Assembly (NCBI GenBank): GCA_015057625.1
Contig: SVDZ01000017.1
Coordinates: forward strand, 1 to 47,589
Source: Lachnospiraceae bacterium
Lineage (GTDB): Bacteria > Bacillota > Clostridia > Lachnospirales > Lachnospiraceae
Direction: 5' to 3'
DNA: 47,589 nt
Shown here: piece after piece, positions 1-6,426 of the stretch
How positions within the stretch are numbered: the stretch's first letter is position 1
How the letters are laid out: the number at the start of each line of letters is the position of its first letter
Position numbers and translations under genes: made by a program
The notes under the pieces: generated by a model
The model's database searches: none
What the model was told of the DNA's origin: nothing
What the model saw: only the letters and a program-made list of their open reading frames with translations

Positions 1-247
1 ATAATTTTGTCAATTACCATCAAAACTAACAAATATCTTATTTAGTAGGTAATTCTCATGACAAGCTATTTTTGCAATATACCTTCCAAACTAATAAATC
101 TCACATTTGGAAGGTAATTCCCATGACAAGCTATTTTTGTTCCATACCTTCCAAACTAATAAATCTCACATTTAGTAGGTAATTCCCATGCCAAGCTATT
201 TTTGCAACATACCTTCCAAACTAACAAATACCTTATTTGGAAGGTAA
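1..247. repeat. 65-bp tandem hairpin repeat array, cut at the left window edge
   Basis: A 65-bp unit is repeated about 3.7 times, with registers starting near 23, 88, 153 and 218. Each unit has an inverted repeat (ACCTTCCAAA ... TTTGGAAGGT, about 15-nt loop), then a spacer containing AATTCCCATGACAAGC and TATTTTTGCAA. The right arm alternates between TTTGGAAGGT (perfect stem, units starting 88 and 218) and TTTAGTAGGT (imperfect, units starting 23 and 153). Both stem and spacer are conserved, so this is a tandem duplication and not a CRISPR. The period is not a multiple of three, which argues against coding. The array ends just beyond the 3' end of the minus-strand Nudix gene and may act as a set of weak terminators. 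The true length is unknown because the array leaves the window. Confidence 0.9.
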
Positions 248-279
248 ATGATGCATATCTCATTTTCGCACAGCCCTTA

Positions 280-840
280 TCATGACAATTCTTTTAATTT
301 TCTTTTCACGATTTCAAGTTCATGCATATCAAGGCAATTAGGACGGCTGTTTCTTTCAACCATTTTCATACACGCCTCAAGTGACATCCACTCCACACTC
401 TCTAACTCTTCTTTCTGGAATGCGATATTCTCTGCCTCAATGTCTTTGAAAACAATAAAAACTCTGCTAATCTGATTATCCACAAATTCTTTGCCGTGGA
501 ACACATTTCGCCTGATTCCTCTTGGTGGCTTTATTCCACAATCAATGAACTCATTATCTTCTGCATCTATTCCCAGTTCTTCATTTAGTTCTCTTCTGGC
601 CGATTCAACATATCCACATCCTGCAGGAATATGTCCGGCACTTGAAACATCAAGACATCCCGGATATGCATCTTTATCAGCACTTCTTTTTTGAAGAAGC
701 AGTTCATATATTCCATTTTTATTTCTCACGACCCAAACATGTGAAGTTCTGTGACGGATTCCTTTTGCATGAGCAATCTCCCTGTCCACAGTCTCTCCTG
801 TTGGTTCTCCACATTCATCAACAATATCTAAAATTTCCAT
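280..840 (-). CDS. Nudix hydrolase, isopentenyl-diphosphate isomerase-like subgroup
   Basis: Protein of 186 residues starting MEILDIVDE. The ATG at 840 is chosen because AGGAG lies just upstream; a longer in-frame start at 870 has no such site. The Nudix box is near residues 69-91 (GHIPAG then RRELNEELGI). The REUXEEXGU half is intact, but the first conserved Glu of the box (GX5E) is Cys75. The N-terminal part (DECGEPTGE, RTSHVWVV) resembles the family of Nudix proteins related to IPP isomerase, whose usual annotation is hydrolysis of a nucleoside diphosphate-linked or isoprenoid diphosphate substrate. The exact substrate cannot be read from sequence. It follows a small gene at 874-1140 on the same strand with a 33-base gap, so the two are probably one transcript. 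Confidence 0.85.
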   Translation of the reverse strand: MEILDIVDECGEPTGETVDREIAHAKGIRHRTSHVWVVRNKNGIYELLLQKRSADKDAYPGCLDVSSAGHIPAGCGYVESARRELNEELGIDAEDNEFIDCGIKPPRGIRRNVFHGKEFVDNQISRVFIVFKDIEAENIAFQKEELESVEWMSLEACMKMVERNSRPNCLDMHELEIVKRKLKELS

Positions 841-873
841 ATTAACTCCTGTTTTATTCATTCTATGCAAATA

Positions 874-1140
874 TCATCTCATCATTTCATTCCATCTTGC
901 ATTGACAGCTTCAAGTTCTTTTTTCTCCATAATTCTGTTTCTGTCGCTGAGTATGGCAAGCATCTCGTCAGCCACTTCTTCAAGTGGCAATTTATCATAT
1001 TGCATAAGATATCCTATCATTCTTCTAGCAGTAAAATCTGTATTAAGATTCTTTGTTATCTCATCACAAAAACCTGCCGGATATCCTTTTTTTAACATTA
1101 TTTCATATAGTTCTTTGCTTTTCTCCGATTTCTTAATCAT
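874..1140 (-). CDS. small helical protein of unknown function
   Basis: The open frame extends to a GTG at 1179, but a promoter with -10 at 1173-1178 would start transcription near 1166, inside that longer frame. The ATG at 1140 (88 residues, starting MIKKSEKSKE) is therefore preferred. Its AGGAG lies about 12 bases upstream, slightly far. The protein is charged and predicted all-helical, with no signal peptide, membrane segment or metal motif. I do not recognise a family. It is the first gene of a likely two-gene unit with the Nudix hydrolase and is divergent from the SOS-regulated polymerase gene. Confidence 0.6.
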   Translation of the reverse strand: MIKKSEKSKELYEIMLKKGYPAGFCDEITKNLNTDFTARRMIGYLMQYDKLPLEEVADEMLAILSDRNRIMEKKELEAVNARWNEMMR

Positions 1141-1172
1141 TGCTAAAATTTTCTCCTTTTCTTCTGTATATA

Positions 1173-1201
1173 ATATCACAATTTATTAATTTCACAATCA
1201 A
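1173..1201 (-). promoter_or_regulatory. sigma-A-type promoter for the small protein and Nudix genes
   Basis: On the minus strand TTGATT (1196-1201) and TGATAT (1173-1178) are separated by 17 bases. It is divergent from the polymerase promoter at 1232-1260 with about 30 bases between the two -35 boxes, so LexA bound at 1242-1255 might affect both. Confidence 0.45.
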
Positions 1202-1231
1202 TTTAACTTTGCTTTTATATACATTTACCCC

Positions 1232-1260
1232 TTGACTTTTTCGAACACTAGTTCGATAAT
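1232..1260 (+). promoter_or_regulatory. sigma-A promoter of the Y-family polymerase operon
   Basis: TTGACT (1232-1237) and GATAAT (1255-1260) are spaced by exactly 17 bases. The spacer is filled by a perfect LexA box, so repressor binding would directly block RNA polymerase. Confidence 0.8.
1242..1255. promoter_or_regulatory. LexA (DinR) SOS operator
   Basis: The sequence CGAACACTAGTTCG is a perfect match to the Gram-positive LexA consensus core CGAAC-N4-GTTCG. It sits between the -35 and -10 elements, the usual repressing position, so the polymerase and YolD genes should be induced by DNA damage. Confidence 0.93.
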
Positions 1261-1292
1261 ATAGTTACAAACTTAAATAGGAGGTGGTAGGT

Positions 1293-2588
1293 ATGCACGA
1301 CACAACTTCATCTTTAGCCGATTGTTCCAAGCATTTAGTTCACTACTATATGTGTATAGACTTCAAATCATTTTATGCCTCAGTTGAATGTGTGGAGCGC
1401 GGCCTTGACCCTCTTACTGCAAAGTTAGTTGTTGCCGACCCTGACAGATCCAAAGGTACCATATGCCTTGCAGTATCTCCGGCATTGAAAGCCCTCGGCA
1501 TCAGAAACCGCTGCCGCATTTTTGAGATACCGGACTCCATTGACTATGTTGTTGCCAAACCGCGTATGCAGCTTTATATCGATTACTCATCTAGGATATA
1601 TAAGTTGTATCTCAAGTACCTAAGTAAGGATGACATTCAAGTATACTCTATAGATGAATCTTTTATGGATGTGACCGATTATCTTTCTCTTTACAAGTGT
1701 ACACCAAGAGAGCTTGCCTCAAAAATTATGGCAGATGTGTTATCTGCCACAGGTATTCCTTCTGCCTGTGGCATAGGAACTAATATATACCTTGCCAAAG
1801 TAGCTTTAGATATAACCGCTAAGCACTCTCCTGACAGAATTAGTTTTTTAAATGAAGATTTATATAAGAAGAGTCTTTGGCGCCATAAGCCTCTCACTGA
1901 CTTTTGGCAAATAGGACACGGTATATCCGACCGTCTCTCAAGACTTGGCATAACAACTATGGAGGAGCTTGCACACACCGACACTGAACTTCTCTATAAG
2001 ACTTTCGGTGTAAACGCATCTTATCTCATAGATCACGCTTGGGGAAAAGAACCCACTACCATTTCAAGAATCAAAGCTTATGAATGTTCTTCCCACTCGC
2101 TCTCAAGTGGTCAGGTGCTTATGCGAGACTACAAGTTTGACGAGGCTTTAATCATTCTCAAAGAGATGGTTGATTTATTATGCCTTGATTTAGTAGACAA
2201 GCATTTAATCACAGACAGCATTTTTCTTCACATAGGGTACAGCAACCACACTCTTCCTTCTCTGAACAAAAGTAGGAAGTTGCCTACCCCCACAAGTTCA
2301 TGCCGTATTCTGACTAATCATTTCATTAAGTTATATAACGACGCTGTTGATAGAACCACTCCCGTAAGGAGAATTTCTATTACCTTCGGGAAAGTTTTTG
2401 ATGAAAATTTTGAACAATATGATTTCTTTTACGATACTACCATGCTTGAAAAGGAACGTTCCCTTCAACATAGTGTAAATGAAATAAAACACAGATTTGG
2501 AAAGAATGCCATTCTAAAAGGAATGAATCTTTTAGATTGCGCTACCACAAAACAACGCAATTCTCAGATAGGAGGTCACAACGCATGA
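1293..2588 (+). CDS. Y-family DNA polymerase, UvrX/UmuC-like translesion polymerase
   Basis: Protein of 431 residues. The ATG at 1293 is preceded by AGGAGG eight bases upstream; an upstream in-frame GTG at 1284 overlaps that site and is unlikely. Catalytic motifs are present: CIDFKSFYASVE near residues 21-32 gives the first metal-binding Asp, and SIDESFMD near 119-126 gives the second Asp-Glu pair. A helix-hairpin-helix stretch and a little-finger domain follow. Family knowledge: these enzymes extend primers across damaged template bases with low fidelity. The closest type by architecture and by the downstream yolD-like partner is Bacillus UvrX/YqjW rather than DinB. The stop codon overlaps the next ATG (ATGA), so the pair is translationally coupled and SOS-controlled. 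Confidence 0.93.
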   Translation: MHDTTSSLADCSKHLVHYYMCIDFKSFYASVECVERGLDPLTAKLVVADPDRSKGTICLAVSPALKALGIRNRCRIFEIPDSIDYVVAKPRMQLYIDYSSRIYKLYLKYLSKDDIQVYSIDESFMDVTDYLSLYKCTPRELASKIMADVLSATGIPSACGIGTNIYLAKVALDITAKHSPDRISFLNEDLYKKSLWRHKPLTDFWQIGHGISDRLSRLGITTMEELAHTDTELLYKTFGVNASYLIDHAWGKEPTTISRIKAYECSSHSLSSGQVLMRDYKFDEALIILKEMVDLLCLDLVDKHLITDSIFLHIGYSNHTLPSLNKSRKLPTPTSSCRILTNHFIKLYNDAVDRTTPVRRISITFGKVFDENFEQYDFFYDTTMLEKERSLQHSVNEIKHRFGKNAILKGMNLLDCATTKQRNSQIGGHNA

Positions 2589-2893
2589 GTAACGCAGACA
2601 GAGCCAAAATATTCATGCCTTTTGATGCGCTTACCGGATTCGGTCGCGCCATACACAACGCTGAAAAAGAATATATGCCCAGAAAGATTTTATCCGAGGA
2701 CGTAAAAGAGGAGTTAGACTTCAAACTCAAGAATTTATCAATCGGTGAGCTATTAAGCATAACGTATTACACCGGTTTTGACTATGCTGAGGTCAACGGC
2801 ACACTCGCAGATATATCTTTCAAAACACGTTCACTCACAATTGATGAGACACAGATATGTTTTAAAGATATATCTGATATAAGTGCTTTATAA
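2585..2893 (+). CDS. YolD-like protein, partner of the Y-family polymerase
   Basis: Protein of 102 residues starting MSNADRAKIF and containing FMPFDALTGF, typical of YolD-like proteins found next to UvrX-type polymerases. The ATG at 2585 overlaps the polymerase stop codon and has GGAGG ten bases upstream. Family members are small proteins encoded beside translesion polymerases and thought to modulate them; the mechanism is not established. The gene ends at a clear terminator. Confidence 0.85.
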   Translation: MSNADRAKIFMPFDALTGFGRAIHNAEKEYMPRKILSEDVKEELDFKLKNLSIGELLSITYYTGFDYAEVNGTLADISFKTRSLTIDETQICFKDISDISAL

Positions 2894-2897
2894 ACAC

Positions 2898-2939
2898 AGC
2901 TGATATGAGAATATCACAACCATATCAGCTATATTTTTT
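2898..2939 (+). terminator. intrinsic terminator of the polymerase-yolD operon
   Basis: AGCTGATATG pairs with CATATCAGCT around a 13-nt loop and is followed, after ATA, by a run of six T. It lies five bases after the yolD stop codon and also separates the convergent gene at 2951-3232. Confidence 0.88.
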
Positions 2940-2950
2940 AATGGATATGT

Positions 2951-3232
2951 TTAGTACTCCTCGCTAAACATATCTACCATTTTTCTTCTTCTCTTTTTGT
3001 TTTCTTTTTCATCGTCTGACTTTGCAACTATCTCATTTCTGTTTTCGATAAGATAGTCCACGTCAAACATTACTGAATCCAAAAAGTCTATAATCTCATC
3101 ATTATTATCTGCATCTTCCATAAGCATCTTGTATACATTTTCAAGAACGGCTTCTATTCTTTCTTTATCTTTGCCACTTTTATACATACCTAATAACTGC
3201 TGAATAAGTTTTAACACATCATCTAATTTCAT
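2951..3232 (-). CDS. small acidic hypothetical protein
   Basis: Protein of 93 residues, MKLDDVLKLI start, with AGGAG seven to eight bases before the ATG. It is helical and acidic in the middle and ends in a basic patch (ENKKRRRKMVD) followed by an acidic tail. No signal peptide or membrane segment. I do not recognise a family. It is convergent with the yolD gene and separated from the VOC gene upstream by about 110 bases of AT-rich sequence. Confidence 0.65.
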   Translation of the reverse strand: MKLDDVLKLIQQLLGMYKSGKDKERIEAVLENVYKMLMEDADNNDEIIDFLDSVMFDVDYLIENRNEIVAKSDDEKENKKRRRKMVDMFSEEY

Positions 3233-3345
3233 AACCAGTCTCCTTCATTAATTACTTATTAATTACTTATCAATTTCTTATTAATCACATACCAATTTGC
3301 ATTTTTATCTTTCTGCAAATCCAATTACACAGACAGCTAATTCTG

Positions 3346-3708
3346 TCACACAGGTGTTCCAACTTCTATCAGATTTCCATCAAGATCATAGAATCTGATA
3401 ACCTTCTGTCCCCAACTGTGTTCCATAAGTTCATTTACATACACAATATCAGGATATAGTTTTTTTAATTTTGAATCAAACTTTTCGATATCTTTTTCTT
3501 CAAAATATAATTCACTGGAATTGCTTTTCCCAATAATCTCTCTTTCCAAAAACTTTTCCCAAATATCTTTTTGTTGAAGAACCAATCCTTCAGTCATAAT
3601 GACATTTCCTTCATTATCCAAAACCACGTCCAAACCAAAAAGGTCATGATAAAATTTCTTTGACTGTTCGATATCTTTTACAACTATCAATACATTCCTT
3701 AACTTCAT
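3346..3708 (-). CDS. VOC-superfamily (glyoxalase/bleomycin-resistance-like) protein
   Basis: Protein of 120 residues starting MKLRNVLIVVKD. The ATG at 3708 overlaps the stop codon of the upstream gene (ATGA at 3705-3708), so translation is coupled; a longer frame start at 3747 would lie inside the upstream gene. The sequence has the VOC fold pattern: beta strand then DIEQSKKFYHDLFGLDVVLD, and near the C-terminus WGQKVIRFYDLDGNLIEVG, the usual metal-ligand Glu region. VOC proteins bind small hydrophobic or thiol-linked substrates or antibiotics; the substrate here is unknown. It partners a YjbR-alkyltransferase fusion. Confidence 0.85.
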   Translation of the reverse strand: MKLRNVLIVVKDIEQSKKFYHDLFGLDVVLDNEGNVIMTEGLVLQQKDIWEKFLEREIIGKSNSSELYFEEKDIEKFDSKLKKLYPDIVYVNELMEHSWGQKVIRFYDLDGNLIEVGTPV

Positions 3709-4358
3709 AGAACACCACTTTCCTCTTGTGAAACAGATATTTTCCATAAATATTTACTCAAATCTACTTTTCCATCTTCAACTTCTATTCCTTCTTCTCT
3801 AAGAAGTCTCTCCTGCACTCCTTCACCAAATGCAAAATTACCGGGAAGCTCTCCCTTTGAGTTAACCACTCTAAAACAAGGAATATTTACAGGGTCCGGA
3901 TTATTGTGAAGTGCATTCCCTACCGCGCGTGACATTTTGCTATTCCCCGCAAGTTCCGCAATCAATCCATAAGTTGCAACTTTTCCTGCCGGAATTTTTT
4001 TAACTGCTTCATAAATCCTTTTTGTTGGTGTATCTGTGATAATATCGTAACTCTCAGCTATCATCCTCTTTATGTCTTTATCCGGAATTGACCCATCCAA
4101 AATAATAGTATTCCAATGTTCTTTATTCTGATGATATCCGGGAATCACAGCATCATAGGCTTGTCTCCACATATCTCTCCACTCAGGATCAACTTTTACA
4201 TTCAAATTAACAAAACCATCTTTTTCATAAATCCACAAAAAAGCCTTCTTACTGCCTTTCACTCTCACCAATTGCCAATTAGTATCTCGAAAAGGAGTTT
4301 CCATATATGTATTTTCAAAAGACAGTCCATATTCAAGTGCCTGTTCTCTAGTTTTCAT
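3705..4358 (-). CDS. fusion of MmcQ/YjbR-like domain with an O6-alkylguanine-DNA alkyltransferase-like domain
   Basis: Protein of 217 residues with AGAGG before its ATG. Residues 1-105 match the MmcQ/YjbR fold, a small DNA-binding-like domain (WQLVRVKGSKKAFLW, VNLNVKVDPEW, HWNTIILDG). Residues 112-205 are the helix-turn-helix and active-site domain of the MGMT/ATL family (KIPAGKVATYGLIAELAG, RAVGNALHNNP, then IPCFRVVNSKGELPG). The reactive Cys is kept at 161, but the His of the classical PCHRV motif is Phe162. Alkyltransferase-like proteins without activity replace Cys by Trp or Ala, so this one is intermediate: possibly a true repair enzyme with altered proton relay, or a DNA lesion sensor. 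Translationally coupled to the VOC gene. Confidence 0.85.
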   Translation of the reverse strand: MKTREQALEYGLSFENTYMETPFRDTNWQLVRVKGSKKAFLWIYEKDGFVNLNVKVDPEWRDMWRQAYDAVIPGYHQNKEHWNTIILDGSIPDKDIKRMIAESYDIITDTPTKRIYEAVKKIPAGKVATYGLIAELAGNSKMSRAVGNALHNNPDPVNIPCFRVVNSKGELPGNFAFGEGVQERLLREEGIEVEDGKVDLSKYLWKISVSQEESGVL

Positions 4359-4439
4359 AAATCCTCTCCATATTTTCTACTATTCTATTTCTCACAATTT
4401 TGCATAATCGAATCTGAAACAAAAGTCACCTTATATATG

Positions 4440-4799
4440 CTATACAATTACTGCTCCAAACGGTGCAAGTGATAACTTCGCAATTTTGAAAAGCTGTATT
4501 CCAAATGGAATTCCAATTATAGTCATACACAAAATACATCCCATAAAGAAATGCGCCAATGCCATCCACATTCCAAAAAACAGAAACCATATTACGTTTA
4601 CTAAAAATGAAACAGCTCCTCCTCCATATTCCACTTCCCTACCAAATGGACAAAATGACAACGTTGCAAGCTTAAAGCACTGAATTCCGTAAGGGATTCC
4701 TATGATGGAAATACACCAAATAACTCCTGCCCCCACCCATAAAAGGCCACTCAAAAAGCCTCCAAAAATAAGCCAAATAATATTTCCAAAAAAACTCAT
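4440..4799 (-). CDS. yccF: YccF-family inner-membrane protein
   Basis: Protein of 119 residues starting MSFFGNIIWL. The ATG at 4799 has AAAGGAG seven bases upstream, preferred over an in-frame TTG at 4817. It has two repeated halves, each with a hydrophobic stretch and the motif GIP(Y/F)GIQ.FK.A.LS..PFG, the hallmark of the YccF duplicated domain. Membrane-located; function unknown in the family. It appears single-gene, with no clear terminator in the 80 bases before the next gene. Confidence 0.88.
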   Translation of the reverse strand: MSFFGNIIWLIFGGFLSGLLWVGAGVIWCISIIGIPYGIQCFKLATLSFCPFGREVEYGGGAVSFLVNVIWFLFFGMWMALAHFFMGCILCMTIIGIPFGIQLFKIAKLSLAPFGAVIV

Positions 4800-4817
4800 T
4801 ATAAATCTCCTTTTCAA

Positions 4818-4867
4818 GCTTTCATAATCTCAGAAACTTCGTGCTTTCATAATCTCAGAAACTTCGT
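4818..4867. repeat. 25-bp direct tandem repeat
   Basis: Two perfect copies of a 25-base unit beginning GCTTTCATAATCTCAG lie at 4818-4842 and 4843-4867. The reverse complement (AGATTATGAAAG then CACGAAG) recurs with small changes at 36701-36719 in the spacer upstream of the GntR-clpC operon, so this is a dispersed short motif. Confidence 0.8.
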
Positions 4868-4876
4868 TTCTTCGTT

Positions 4877-4936
4877 AACTTATCAGGTGAAAATGAATAC
4901 TCACTTCGTTCGTGCTCATTTTCCTTCCGATAAGTT
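4877..4936. repeat. 60-nt imperfect hairpin downstream of the YccF promoter region
   Basis: Nested arms AACTTATC/GATAAGTT and GAAAATGA/TCATTTTC enclose CAC-TTCGTTC-GTG. There is no T-run, so it is not a typical terminator. It may belong to the same class of intergenic hairpins as module A of the composite repeats, but the sequence differs. Confidence 0.6.
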
Positions 4937-4998
4937 ACATTATACTTTTGTTTAGGATTTCATACAATTGCATATAAGCATTTTTTTATTTTTGCACC

Positions 4999-5027
4999 TT
5001 GAAATATTATCTGAAATATTATATTCT
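4999..5027 (+). promoter_or_regulatory. promoter of the ZTP-controlled purine operon
   Basis: TTGAAA (4999-5004) and TATTCT (5022-5027) have a 17-base spacer. Start would fall near 5034, just before the riboswitch. Confidence 0.55.
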
Positions 5028-5040
5028 AAAAGTGGTTTTG

Positions 5041-5145
5041 TACAACTGGCGGATTAGTGGGAGCACCCACGGGGAGTACAAAACATGAGAAAGATAGCCG
5101 ACCGCCTGGGCAACCACTAGGTTTCCCAGGTGGTTTTTATTATTT
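5041..5145 (+). promoter_or_regulatory. ZTP (pfl) riboswitch with terminator expression platform
   Basis: Conserved parts of the pfl motif are present: ACTGGCGGA at 5044-5052, the GTGGGAGCACCCAC hairpin that follows, then after a variable linker CCGACCGCCTGGGCA near 5098-5112. The GGCGG/CCGCC pairing forms the pseudoknot. The 3' strand CCGCCTGGGCAACC also pairs with GGTTTCCCAGGTGG followed by TTTTT (to 5139), giving an intrinsic terminator that ligand binding would disrupt. ZTP riboswitches bind ZMP/ZTP (AICAR nucleotides) and turn on one-carbon and purine genes when 10-formyltetrahydrofolate is short. The downstream genes use exactly this substrate, a strong functional match. Confidence 0.95.
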
Positions 5146-5164
5146 TAAGAAAAGGAGAAACACT

Positions 5165-5878
5165 ATGAAAATGCTTTCACTTGAAAACGAATTGAAAGAA
5201 AACGCATACCCAGGACGTGGAATTGTCATTGGTAAAACTCCAAACGGCAAGTATGCAGTAACAGCTTACTTCATTATGGGAAGAAGCGAAAACAGCAGAA
5301 ACAGAGTTTTTGTTGAAGACGGAGAGGGTATTCGTACTCAGGCATTTGACCCTTCTAAATTAGTTGACCCAAGTCTTATCATCTATGCTCCTGTAAGAGT
5401 TCTTGACAATAAGACAATCGTTACTAACGGAGATCAGACTGACACAGTTTATGATTTAATGAAGGAAGGTAAGACATTTGAAGAATCTCTCAGAACAAGA
5501 GAGTTCGAGCCTGATGGTCCAAACTACACACCTAGAATTTCAGGTCTTATGGAAATCGAAAACGGTGAGTACAACTATTCAATGTCTATCTTAAAGAGCA
5601 ACAACGGAAACCCTGATGCGTGCAACAGATACACATTTGCATACTCAAATCCGGTTGCAGGTGAAGGACATTTCATTCACACATATATGCATGACGGCAA
5701 TCCACTTCCAAGTTTTGAGGGAGAGCCAAAGCTCGTTGCCATCGATGATGATATGGATAAATTTACAGAAATGCTTTGGACAAGTCTCAACGAAGACAAC
5801 AAAGTTTCATTATTCGTAAGATACATCGACATCGCAACAGGAACATACGAAACAAAAATCATCAACAAAAACAACTAA
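5165..5878 (+). CDS. purO: IMP cyclohydrolase, PurO type
   Basis: Protein of 237 residues. ATG at 5165 follows AAAAGGAG; the frame stays open backward through the riboswitch but that part is not coding. The N-terminus (NAYPGRGIVIGKTPNGKYAV, split across strands) and YFIMGRSENSRNRVF match the PurO family first known in archaea, an Ntn-type fold that closes FAICAR to IMP, the last step of purine synthesis. It replaces the cyclohydrolase domain missing from the PurH encoded next. Regulation is by the ZTP riboswitch at 5041-5145. The stop codon touches a 26-bp palindrome that opens a 523-bp repeat separating it from purH. Confidence 0.92.
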   Translation: MKMLSLENELKENAYPGRGIVIGKTPNGKYAVTAYFIMGRSENSRNRVFVEDGEGIRTQAFDPSKLVDPSLIIYAPVRVLDNKTIVTNGDQTDTVYDLMKEGKTFEESLRTREFEPDGPNYTPRISGLMEIENGEYNYSMSILKSNNGNPDACNRYTFAYSNPVAGEGHFIHTYMHDGNPLPSFEGEPKLVAIDDDMDKFTEMLWTSLNEDNKVSLFVRYIDIATGTYETKIINKNN

Positions 5879-6400
5879 TTTCAAAACGTACACTTTTTGA
5901 AACGGACGCATCGTTCCTAAAAGTCTATACAATAATAATCTGAGACACGCATCGTTTTCTATTCCTCGCTATCGTCTCATCTCATTATTGCATAGCCTTT
6001 CTCGTGACGATGCTGTGTTTCGAAAATTATACTTTTTGAAACGTGAATTACAGTTGCTTTCGGAAATACTAAAGAGCAATTGTATGAATGGATTTCGAAA
6101 AACGATTGAGACAAACTTAGAAGGATTTCGAAAAACGATTGAGACAAACTTAGAAGGATTTCGATAAAAGATGGATGATTCGATGTCAAATTTCGAGGAT
6201 TACAAGTCCTCGAAATTTAGTGCAAGTGACAGAGTTTTCATCAAGAAAACTCTGGAGATTTGCACGGGCGAGAATCATACTTCTTTTGAGAAATAATCCT
6301 TCAAGTTATGTCGAACTGTTTTGAGAAAACATTTATATAATTGTGATTTAGTATTCTGAAAGCAACGTATACCTGTTTCAAAAAGTGTACATTTTGAAAT
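5878..6400 (+). repeat. composite palindrome-bounded repeat, copy 1 (P-A-P-B-P)
   Basis: Three copies of a 26-bp palindrome lie at 5878-5903, 6017-6042 and 6375-6400; the best-conserved half reads TATACTTTTTGAAAC. Between the first two is module A (113 bp), a long imperfect hairpin with arms GCATCGT (5908-5914) and ACGATGC (6007-6013) plus inner pairs CAATAAT/ATTATTG. Between the last two is module B (332 bp), about 90 percent identical by eye to 45004-45303. Module B holds two strong hairpins (6188-6218, AAATTTCGAGGA arms; 6220-6265, GTGCAA and AGAGTTTTC arms). A 33-bp segment is tandemly duplicated at 6090-6155. The repeat fills the purO-purH spacer from the purO stop codon to 26 bases before the purH ATG. 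Confidence 0.88.
6084..6167 (+). CDS. possible 27-residue peptide inside module B
   Basis: ATG at 6084 opens a frame starting MNGFRKTIETNLE and ending in GFR-stop. The 33-bp duplication adds exactly one 11-residue unit (GFRKTIETNLE) in frame. The same frame with one unit exists in copy 2 at 45046-45096 but starts with GTG. A weak AAAGAG lies about 12 bases upstream. Conservation could come from the DNA repeat alone, so coding is unproven. Confidence 0.25.
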   Translation: MNGFRKTIETNLEGFRKTIETNLEGFR

Positions 6401-6426
6401 ATCATTTTCGGAAAGGATTTATAGAA

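Noticed and set aside
1..247. CRISPR array at the left edge
   Set aside because: Repeat and spacer parts are equally conserved with a fixed 65-bp period, and no cas genes are present.
5057..5164. N-terminal extension of PurO
   Set aside because: It lies inside the ZTP riboswitch and its terminator; a proper ribosome site precedes the ATG at 5165.
5977..6189. 70-residue minus-strand ORF with repeated LSLSQSFFEI segments
   Set aside because: The repetition is the reverse reading of the 33-bp duplication in the composite repeat; no ribosome site and no match in copy 2.
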